Positions 1 through 5,506 of a stretch of DNA of 5,506 bases are shown one piece after another. The first letter of the stretch is position 1. Each line of letters begins with the position of its first letter. The stretch spans positions 452,519 through 458,024 of the forward strand of contig NZ_MDDW01000003.1 in NCBI RefSeq assembly GCF_001854865.1. The letters are read 5' to 3'. The notes under the pieces are model-generated. The model worked only from the letters and a program-made list of their open reading frames with translations. It did no database searches and was not told the DNA's origin. A program made the position numbers and the translations under genes. The DNA is from Rhizobium sp. LCM 4573 (lineage in GTDB: Bacteria > Pseudomonadota > Alphaproteobacteria > Rhizobiales > Rhizobiaceae).

Positions 1-1248
1 CTGGAGGGCGCTCCCCGCAATGGCAAGCATGATGCCGCCGCCGGCCGCCGCGACAATCCGCGGTAGCCGCCAAGGCAGCAGCTCGCCTATTTGACCGGTG
101 CCGGCGATGAACCATCCCTCCGGCAACCGGCCGACAAACAGGGCCAACAGGAGCGTGACGACCAGCAACGAGGCAGCAATCAGGAACCAGGAAGAAGCAC
201 TGCCGTCGGAATGTTCGGCGGATCGGCCGTCGCGCGGCGGCTGTTGCATCTCGGTCCGCATCCGACAGATGAGCCATACCAGAAGCGGCGTTCCGAGAAG
301 CGCGGTTACGGCTCCTGCCGGCACATCTATGCCACCAGCGAGAAGAAGAACGCCCTGGTCGACAAGTGCCAGAATGCCAGCGGCGATCAGCGGGCCATGG
401 ATCAGGCGATCGGAAAGCCGCCTGGCGCCGGAAAGCCGCGCGATGGCAGGCCCCGCAAGCCCGATGAAACCGATGATCCCCGCATAGGCGGCGACGAGCG
501 CGCTCAACAGGGTCCCAGCGGTGAAGACGGCCATCCGCATCACCGGAACCGAAACACCGGCGCTGCGCGCGCTCGCCTCGTCGAGGTCGAAAAGGTCCAT
601 CGGTCTTCTGAGGAAGAACGTCACAATACCTGCGGCGACAAGGGCGAGGGAAAGCCTCCGTACCTGATGCCAATTATCCTGCGCCAGCGAGCCCGTCTGC
701 CAGGCCAGCAGGTCGCTCAGCTCCTCGAAATGGGTCAGGAAGAACATGCTGCTCAAGGCTTCAAGGCAAAGCGACAGGACAAGCCCCACCAGAATGACCG
801 TCAGCGGTGCGAAACCGGCGCGCACCGCCAGCAACCCGACCGCACCCAGCGCCAGCATGCCGCCGAGGAAGACCATCGGCTCTTGCCCATGGACGAGAAG
901 ACCGGGCGCCCACAGGGTGGCGGCGACCAACGAAAATTTCGCACCGGCAAATACGGCTAAGGTTCCCGGTTCGGCCAGCGGGTTGCGCAGCATCTGCTGG
1001 AAGAGGACGCCGGAAAGACCGAGTGCCGCCCCCGCGACGAGGCTAAGGGCGAACCGCGGAAGCAGCCCATACTGAACGACAATCGTGGCGAGACCTGCAT
1101 CGGATGCCGTGAACAACTGCCGCCAGTCCGTCAGCCTCGCACTGATATTGAGCAGAAGGAGACCGAGTGCCGCGCTGAACAGCAAGGCGGCCAGTATCGG
1201 GGCAAAGCCATGGTTTCGTATCGCAGGCAGTGAACCGGCCATCGCCAT
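1..1248 (-). CDS. fhuB: FhuB-like iron(III)-siderophore ABC permease, fused two-domain type (3' end cut by window)
   Basis: Inner-membrane permease of a ferric-siderophore ABC importer (FecCD/BtuC family), expected to carry the siderophore from the periplasmic binding protein to the cytoplasm with an FhuC-type ATPase. The minus-strand frame is open from the ATG at 1248 to position 1, giving 416 codons. Domain 1 shows the family signature at about residues 62-104 (LPRF...GLSGVLFQQ...RNPLAEP) and the ATPase-coupling region at about 257-275 (GIIGFIGLAGPAIAR). It closes with VTALLGTPLL at 315-324. A hydrophilic linker follows (about 329-353). A second domain then begins with a new transmembrane helix (about 354-372) and its own LPWRLPRIVAAAGGG copy (391-405). 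That repeat marks the fused double permease of about 660 residues, as in E. coli FhuB, so roughly 240 residues lie outside the window. The start is fixed by GGAGGG at 1260-1255, six bases before the ATG; an ATG two codons on is too far from it. The gene begins two bases after the fhuD stop. Assignment to FhuB is firm; the substrate is not shown. Confidence 0.93.
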   Translation of the reverse strand, partial: MAMAGSLPAIRNHGFAPILAALLFSAALGLLLLNISARLTDWRQLFTASDAGLATIVVQYGLLPRFALSLVAGAALGLSGVLFQQMLRNPLAEPGTLAVFAGAKFSLVAATLWAPGLLVHGQEPMVFLGGMLALGAVGLLAVRAGFAPLTVILVGLVLSLCLEALSSMFFLTHFEELSDLLAWQTGSLAQDNWHQVRRLSLALVAAGIVTFFLRRPMDLFDLDEASARSAGVSVPVMRMAVFTAGTLLSALVAAYAGIIGFIGLAGPAIARLSGARRLSDRLIHGPLIAAGILALVDQGVLLLAGGIDVPAGAVTALLGTPLLVWLICRMRTEMQQPPRDGRSAEHSDGSASSWFLIAASLLVVTLLLALFVGRLPEGWFIAGTGQIGELLPWRLPRIVAAAGGGIMLAIAGSALQ

Positions 1249-1250
1249 GA

Positions 1251-2147
1251 TCAGCCCTCCGCCGGCAGAAGCGCTGCAAGCTGGCCGGCAAGCCGCATCG
1301 CGCTTACCACGCCCCCGCTCGGATACACCACAGACATTCGGGTTACGCGGTTTTGCCGCACGGCGGGCAGTGCCTGCCAAAGCGGGCTTTCGGCAAGCCT
1401 CGCCATCGCCAGATCCGTTTCGCGACCGCGATCGAAATGCACGATGCGCGCTTGTGGGTTGCCGGCAAGTTGTTCCACGCTGATGGACGCGACACCGGAA
1501 GCGTTGACGTGGCCTTGCCAGGCATTGGTGAGGCCGAGACGGGTCAGAACATCGCCGACCAGGCCGTTCCCGCCGAAAATGGCCGCGTGACGGCCATCCT
1601 GGTTGAAGCGGCACAGATAGAGCGGCGGCAGAGATTTCGACTGCAGCTTTGCCCGCGCCTCCTCGATCGCCGTTTCGCATCGCCCCAACCAATCCTCGGC
1701 CTGACGCTTTCTGCCGACAACCGTCCCGAGCTGGCGCAGGAGCTCCTGTGCATGCTGGACCGCCGGCGTTTTCGCGGGAAAGGAATTGAGCGACAGTGTG
1801 GGCGCGATGGCGCGAAGGGTTTCAAGCCCGCTTGCCTGCCACTGCGCCATAACGATCAGATCCGGCTTCAGGAATTGCAGGTATTCCACGTTGGGCTCCT
1901 GCAGCGGACCGAGATCGACGGCTTCGTCATCAAGCACCGGCTCGGCCACCAGCCTTCGATAAAGCGGCACATTTGCGACTGCCAGAGGCGCAATGCCGAG
2001 GGTGAGCAGCAGCTCCGTCACCAGCAGCTCCATGGAGACGATACGGCGAGGCTTCCCTTCCGCCTTGCCGTCGCGCGCGAAAGCGGAAAGGGAGGCAGCG
2101 AGCGCTCCCTTCAGCAAGTCCCTTCTGGCAACGACCGATCCTACCAT
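1251..2147 (-). CDS. fhuD: FhuD-like periplasmic iron(III)-siderophore-binding protein with Tat-type leader
   Basis: Substrate-binding protein of 298 residues (E. coli FhuD has 296). It should receive ferric siderophore from the receptor and deliver it to the FhuB permease. The N-terminus has a twin-arginine motif (ARRDLLKG, residues 7-14) and a short hydrophobic stretch, like the RRRLL leader of E. coli FhuD, which suggests Tat export. The mature part aligns collinearly with E. coli FhuD from memory: RIVSMELLVTELLLTLGI (35-52), EPNVEYL (84-90), LTNAWQG (206-212) and PLWQALPAVR (255-264). The E. coli ferrichrome contacts Arg84, Tyr106 and Trp217 correspond here to Leu82, Gln104 and Ser217, so the ligand may not be ferrichrome. 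The ATG at 2147 lies inside the end of the receptor gene (7-nt overlap) and has no clear Shine-Dalgarno sequence, so translation is probably coupled. The next in-frame start candidate, a TTG at codon 11, would remove the twin arginine. Family assignment is strong; ligand identity is open. Confidence 0.93.
   Translation of the reverse strand: MVGSVVARRDLLKGALAASLSAFARDGKAEGKPRRIVSMELLVTELLLTLGIAPLAVANVPLYRRLVAEPVLDDEAVDLGPLQEPNVEYLQFLKPDLIVMAQWQASGLETLRAIAPTLSLNSFPAKTPAVQHAQELLRQLGTVVGRKRQAEDWLGRCETAIEEARAKLQSKSLPPLYLCRFNQDGRHAAIFGGNGLVGDVLTRLGLTNAWQGHVNASGVASISVEQLAGNPQARIVHFDRGRETDLAMARLAESPLWQALPAVRQNRVTRMSVVYPSGGVVSAMRLAGQLAALLPAEG
1255..1260 (-). promoter_or_regulatory. Ribosome binding site of fhuB, embedded in the end of fhuD
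   Basis: GGAGGG on the minus strand lies inside the last codons of fhuD (encoding Glu-Gly), six bases before the fhuB ATG at 1248. It is the only strong Shine-Dalgarno sequence found at the gene starts in this window. It fixes the fhuB start and fits translation on a shared message. Confidence 0.8.
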
Positions 2148-4594
2148 TTATAGGAAAGCGTCGCCGTGACTGTCAGCGGCTCACCATAACGGCAGCCATC
2201 CGAATAGACGCAGGTGTAGAACTCCTTGTCGAAAAGATTGCGCGCGTTCAATTTCAGCGTCGCACCTTCGAGATCCTTGTTCATGGCGCCGAGATCGAAG
2301 CTCGCCATCGCATCGACGAGAACATAGCCTGGGACATCACTGCTGCTGTCGATCAGGTTCGTCTCGCCGATGTAGCGGATACCCGCGCCGACGGTGACGC
2401 CCTCCAGGCCAAGGTCGTCAAGCTTGTAATCGGCCCACAACGCGAAGGCATTTTTGGGCACGAGCGAAATCTGTTCCCCGATATAGGCGGGCAGAGCGTT
2501 TTCGGTGATTTTCGCATCCGTGTATGTATAGGAGGCGATCAGGCCGAGATCGCCGAACTCCGCGCGCGCTTCCAATTCCAGGCCCCGGGAGCGGACCTCG
2601 CCATATTGGTAGGTTAAACCGCCGGCGTCGACGGTCGTTAGGTTCTTCTGCGTCAGTTCGTATATCGCCGCGCTGAGAAGAAGATTGCTGCCATCGGGCT
2701 GATAACGGACACCTGCTTCGTATTGCAGCCCCTCGTTCGGCTTCAGTGCCTCTCCCGTACGATTATCGAAACCGACCTGTGGTTCGAAGGATTGGGCCAC
2801 GCTTACATAAGGCGCGAGACCGTTGTCGAAGAGATAGACGAGACCGGCCCTGCCCGTCAGAGCACTGTCGTTCAGCTCCGTCACCGCACCGTTCTGGTAC
2901 GACCGTCTCCGGCCGTCACTCCAATCTTGCCGAGCGCCAAGCAGGAGTATCCAATGATCGTCGAATTTGATCTGATCCTGCAGGTAGATGCCATATTGGT
3001 TGCTGATATCGTCAAAACCCCGATTGACTGCGTAGCTGACCGGCGGATCGGTCAAAATCGCGCCGGTGTCGAGGTCGAGAATGCTGTATCCGGAACCACG
3101 ATAGCGATCGTTGTCATAGCTGCGGCGGTAATAATCGAAACCCGCCAGAAGCGTGTGTTCGGTCCCGGCGGCATCGAAGGAGTATTCGACGGAGGTATCG
3201 GCGGCGACGCCGTATGAACGCTCATAACGCTTGCTCGCCAGCCTGTAGAGATCTCCACCCGTCAGCGAAAGGGGCGCGATATTGCCCATCATATAGTCCC
3301 ATTGGACATCGGACTTGAAATAGCGAGCGTTGTTTCTGAGCTTGATGCCGCTGTCGAACTCGTGTTCGAAAAGATAGCCGATCGTATAGGCATCGCCGTT
3401 GTAGCGATCGAAATCATCATTGCCGAGAAAGGCATCGCGGGGGATGTTGCCTCCGCTGACATCCTGATAGAGCAGCGGCGTCGCAAATCGCGTATGGAAA
3501 TGCGTATAGCTTGAAAGCAGCGTCAGCGACGTCGCGTCGTCCGGCGCGAAGGTCAAAGCAGGAGCGATATAGACCTTGTTGTCGGGCGTCTCATCGACCC
3601 AGTTGTCCGCGTTGCGAACCAGTCCGGTCAAACGGTAGGTCAAAACGCCGTCATCGGTAATAGGACCTCCGAAATCGGCGGATATCTGTTTGCGGTCATA
3701 ACTGCCGTATTCGATATTGACCTCACGAAGCGGCGTGTCCGTCGGCCGCTTTGAAATGGCATTGACGACCCCGCCGGGGGTGAGCTGACCATAGAGCATC
3801 GAGCCTGCGCCGCGCATGATGTCGATGCGCTCCAGCCCGTAAGGCTCCTGCCCGCCGTCATAGACGTTCGACTGATACTTCAAGCCGTCGCGCAGGTTTC
3901 CGGAATTGCCGGTGGCGATGTTGAACCCACGGATGGTGAAATCGTCCACCGCCCGGCTGAAAGCACCCGATTGGCTGACGACGCCCGGAGTGTAGGATAG
4001 TGAACTGGCAATCGAGCTCGCGCCCTGGCTGGTCATTTGGTCGGCGGTGACCACCGAGATGGCCTGCGGCGTCTCGATGAGCGGCGTGTCCGTCTTGGTG
4101 CCCGCCGAACTCACGCGCGCCACGTAGCCATCGACCCGCCCGGACGCGCTCTCGCCCTGAACGACGATCGTTGGAAGGATCGTCGAGCTGTCATCGGTGC
4201 TGCTCGTGACGAGCTCTCCCGCAGGTGCATGGATGGTGACCGTGCCTGGATTGGCAAAACGATAGGAAAGCCCTGTTCCGGTAAGCAGCCGATCCAAAGC
4301 CTGCTCCCTGCTCATCACGCCGTTTACGCCCGGCGATTGCTTGCCGCGTGCAAGCGCTGCCGGATAGAGAACCTGCAGGTCGGTGCGGTCGCCGAAGGCC
4401 GAGAGCGCCGCGCTCAACGATGAGGCCGGGATGGAATAGGAGGAGGCGGCCTGCTGGTTGATGCGCGGAACGGTCGGCGTGGAGCCTTGCGCCAGTGCGG
4501 TAAACGGCAGCAAGGCCGCGCTCACAAACAGGGCCGCAGCGAGCCGTTGCATATTCGTGTTCTTGTGCTGTCCCTTTGACGCGGCGCCTACCAT
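2141..4594 (-). CDS. TonB-dependent siderophore receptor/transducer with N-terminal STN signalling domain (FhuA/FoxA-like)
   Basis: Outer-membrane ferric-siderophore receptor of 817 residues from the ATG at 4594. In order it has a signal peptide ending near TALA|Q (about 1-35), an STN domain (about 50-123, with SIPASSLSAALSAFGDRT and EQALDRLLTGTGLSY), and a TonB box (ILPTIVVQG, 139-147). The plug domain (about 165-285) includes ETPQAISVVT, FTIRGF, LERIDIMRGAGSMLYG and GGVVNAISKRP. The beta-barrel (about 285-817) ends in an aromatic residue (SYKW). Its only two cysteines, 795 and 801, sit after NLFDKEFYT, matching the disulfide-loop signature (C-x5/6-C near the end) of FhuA/FoxA-type hydroxamate receptors. 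The STN domain marks a transducer that signals to a FecR protein, and a fecR gene lies directly upstream. Start choice: an in-frame ATG at 4603 has AGGA abutting it and only a GGA at usable distance. The ATG at 4594 has AGGA (4607-4604) nine bases away, so I prefer it. A third ATG at 4552 would also leave a signal peptide. A hydroxamate ligand is inferred from family resemblance only. Confidence 0.94.
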   Translation of the reverse strand: MVGAASKGQHKNTNMQRLAAALFVSAALLPFTALAQGSTPTVPRINQQAASSYSIPASSLSAALSAFGDRTDLQVLYPAALARGKQSPGVNGVMSREQALDRLLTGTGLSYRFANPGTVTIHAPAGELVTSSTDDSSTILPTIVVQGESASGRVDGYVARVSSAGTKTDTPLIETPQAISVVTADQMTSQGASSIASSLSYTPGVVSQSGAFSRAVDDFTIRGFNIATGNSGNLRDGLKYQSNVYDGGQEPYGLERIDIMRGAGSMLYGQLTPGGVVNAISKRPTDTPLREVNIEYGSYDRKQISADFGGPITDDGVLTYRLTGLVRNADNWVDETPDNKVYIAPALTFAPDDATSLTLLSSYTHFHTRFATPLLYQDVSGGNIPRDAFLGNDDFDRYNGDAYTIGYLFEHEFDSGIKLRNNARYFKSDVQWDYMMGNIAPLSLTGGDLYRLASKRYERSYGVAADTSVEYSFDAAGTEHTLLAGFDYYRRSYDNDRYRGSGYSILDLDTGAILTDPPVSYAVNRGFDDISNQYGIYLQDQIKFDDHWILLLGARQDWSDGRRRSYQNGAVTELNDSALTGRAGLVYLFDNGLAPYVSVAQSFEPQVGFDNRTGEALKPNEGLQYEAGVRYQPDGSNLLLSAAIYELTQKNLTTVDAGGLTYQYGEVRSRGLELEARAEFGDLGLIASYTYTDAKITENALPAYIGEQISLVPKNAFALWADYKLDDLGLEGVTVGAGIRYIGETNLIDSSSDVPGYVLVDAMASFDLGAMNKDLEGATLKLNARNLFDKEFYTCVYSDGCRYGEPLTVTATLSYKW

Positions 4595-4603
4595 GATCCC
4601 CAT

Positions 4604-4607
4604 TCCT
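4604..4607 (-). promoter_or_regulatory. Candidate ribosome binding site of the receptor gene
   Basis: Reading the minus strand, AGGA occupies 4607-4604. It touches the ATG at 4603, which is too close for use there, but is nine bases from the in-frame ATG at 4594. This favours the start three codons downstream. The match is only four bases, so the choice is tentative. Confidence 0.4.
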
Positions 4608-4618
4608 GTCCACTACCA

Positions 4619-4639
4619 GCGTGGCGGCTTTCGCCACAC
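4619..4639 (-). other. GC-rich hairpin in the fecR-receptor spacer
   Basis: The 107-bp spacer between the fecR stop and the receptor start contains the inverted repeat GTGGCG-AAAGC-CGCCAC. As RNA from the minus strand the stem extends to eight pairs with one G-U wobble and a five-base loop. It ends about 24 nt before the preferred receptor ATG. No run of T follows on either strand, so it does not look like an intrinsic terminator. It could be a 5'-UTR stabiliser, a processing site between fecR and receptor messages, or chance in GC-rich DNA. The pairing is visible; any role is inference. Confidence 0.4.
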
Positions 4640-4701
4640 ATGCGCTAAGACGGATCAGGCGATCTCCACCTCACCCCAAAGATGAAAAAGAATCGCGATG
4701 C

Positions 4702-5506
4702 TCATGCCGGAAGCAGAAGGACGATGTATGGGGTGACTTCAAACGCGCGGACCGGCAATGTCTCGACGATCGCATCGAGCACGCCCTCCGGATTGCCGAC
4801 GTCGAAAATGCCGCTGACGCGTAAATTTCGGAGCCTGTCGTCGAGAATTCGGATCGTGCCCCTGCGGTAGCGATTTACATCCGAGACGACCTGGCCGAGC
4901 GGCTTGTCCTCGAAAATCAGCCTGCCGCGACGCCAGGCGGTCTCGACCTCCGTGTCTGCCCCCTCGACGAGACCGAGACCATCCCGGCTGAAGGAGACGA
5001 CCTCTCCCGCGTTGACACGAATACCTGCGCCATTGGGCGCGACGACCGAAACGGCGCTTTCCTGCACGCTTGCTGTCACCGCATCCTCCCAGAGATGCAC
5101 CACGAATTGCGTCCCGAGCGCCGTCACCGTGCCCCCGGCCGCGACGACGGAAAAGGGCCGTGCTTCGTCTCTGGCGACATCGAAATAGGCCCGGCCGCGA
5201 TGAAGCACGAGCCCGCGCCGGGAGGCGGTATAATCGAGCGAGAGCGCGCTATCGGCATCGAGCGTCACGCGCGTTCCGTCATCGAGCGTGAACTCGCCGA
5301 TCTCGGCGACCGAGGTGAACTGGTCGCTGTAAAGATAGTCGGACGCCCCGCCCATCCAGGCGGCAGCGCCGGCCGCCGCCAGCATCGCACCGGCGCCAAG
5401 CAGGCCGCGCCGTGATAACCGGGCAGTCTGGGTTCGGTTGCCGGTCCTTTCCTTGCGCGCAGGCACACGGGCGTGATCGAGATCGGACCACATCCGCTGG
5501 AGGCGA
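4702..5506 (-). CDS. fecR: FecR-family sigma-factor regulator (anti-sigma), 5' end cut by window
   Basis: Inner-membrane regulator that links a ligand-loaded receptor to an ECF sigma factor of FecI type. The frame is open through the right edge; 267 residues are visible, and the upstream residues RLQR continue it beyond the ATG at 5493. The segment RLQRMWSDLDHARVPA resembles the end of the cytoplasmic N-terminal sigma-binding domain (DUF4880-like), so that ATG is probably internal and some 50 residues are missing. Numbering from the first visible codon, a twin arginine (LSRRGLLG, about 30-37) precedes one hydrophobic segment (about 34-52). The periplasmic FecR domain covers about 62-160 (FTLDDGTRVTLDADS, GRAYFDVARDEARPFSVV, ALGTQFVV). 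The C-terminal receptor-contacting domain covers about 190-267 (WRRGRLIFEDKPLGQVVSDVNRY, then LRVSGIFD). E. coli FecR has been reported to use Tat for membrane insertion, which suits the RR motif. Its place ahead of an STN-bearing receptor makes that receptor its likely partner; the sigma gene would be further upstream. Confidence 0.93.
   Translation of the reverse strand, partial: RLQRMWSDLDHARVPARKERTGNRTQTARLSRRGLLGAGAMLAAAGAAAWMGGASDYLYSDQFTSVAEIGEFTLDDGTRVTLDADSALSLDYTASRRGLVLHRGRAYFDVARDEARPFSVVAAGGTVTALGTQFVVHLWEDAVTASVQESAVSVVAPNGAGIRVNAGEVVSFSRDGLGLVEGADTEVETAWRRGRLIFEDKPLGQVVSDVNRYRRGTIRILDDRLRNLRVSGIFDVGNPEGVLDAIVETLPVRAFEVTPYIVLLLPA

Noticed and set aside
91..960. A 289-codon plus-strand open frame, plus overlapping shorter ones
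   Set aside because: Its product is low-complexity, hydrophilic and rich in Arg, Gln and Gly, with no recognisable domain. The opposite strand encodes a clear FhuB permease over the whole stretch, so this is a shadow frame from high GC content.
1043..1291. An 82-codon minus-strand frame across the fhuD-fhuB junction
   Set aside because: It is out of frame with both fhuD and fhuB, whose frames are each well supported by motifs.
1353..2153. A 266-codon plus-strand open frame antisense to fhuD
   Set aside because: It covers almost exactly the fhuD region in antisense. The product shows no family signature, and no ribosome binding site was seen. The minus-strand protein aligns with FhuD along its length.
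4619..4639. The spacer hairpin as an intrinsic terminator of fecR
   Set aside because: No T-rich tract follows the stem on either strand, and the stem lies close to the receptor start, so termination is not supported.
4671..4685. Inverted repeat TCA-N9-TGA in the fecR-receptor spacer, considered as a RirA iron-responsive operator
   Set aside because: The RirA/IRO motif is TGA-N9-TCA, the opposite arrangement, and the half-sites here do not extend. Three-base matches occur easily by chance.
5491..5493. ATG at 5493 as the true start of fecR
   Set aside because: The frame stays open upstream to the window edge, and the residues before this Met (RLQR) fit the end of the FecR N-terminal sigma-binding domain, so the real start should lie outside the window.

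Overview
The window reads as part of one iron(III)-siderophore uptake operon. It lies wholly on the minus strand and is cut at both ends. The high GC content and the gene set (FecR-type regulator, TonB-dependent transducer, FhuD/FhuB-type ABC importer) point to a Gram-negative proteobacterium. An alphaproteobacterium of the Rhizobiales type is my best guess, but this is inference from protein style and not from a marker gene.

In transcription order (right to left) the layout is as follows. (1) A FecR-family anti-sigma/sigma-regulator gene, 5'-truncated, runs from beyond 5506 to 4702. (2) A spacer of about 107 bp carries a GC-rich hairpin just ahead of the next gene. (3) A TonB-dependent siderophore receptor of about 817 residues, at 4594-2141, has an N-terminal secretin/TonB (STN) signalling domain and a C-terminal cysteine pair like that of the FhuA/FoxA group. 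(4) A FhuD-like periplasmic binding protein with a Tat-type leader, at 2147-1251, overlaps the receptor gene by 7 nt. (5) A FhuB-like fused double permease starts at 1248, two bases after the fhuD stop codon. It runs off the left edge at position 1, after 416 codons. No reading frame on the plus strand is convincing, and the long plus-strand ORFs are shadows of these genes.

The likely joint function is cell-surface signalling plus import. The ferric siderophore binds the outer-membrane receptor. Its STN domain contacts the C-terminal domain of FecR in the periplasm, and FecR then releases or activates an ECF sigma factor. That sigma gene would be expected just upstream of fecR, outside the window. 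The receptor passes the siderophore to the FhuD-like protein, and the FhuB-like permease moves it into the cytoplasm using an ATPase (FhuC-type) that is not in view.

The families are well known. The points worth a second look are the loss of all three ferrichrome-contacting residues in the FhuD-like protein, which suggests a different ligand; twin-arginine leaders on both FecR and FhuD; the hairpin in the fecR-receptor spacer; and the tight coupling of a signalling receptor to its own ABC importer.
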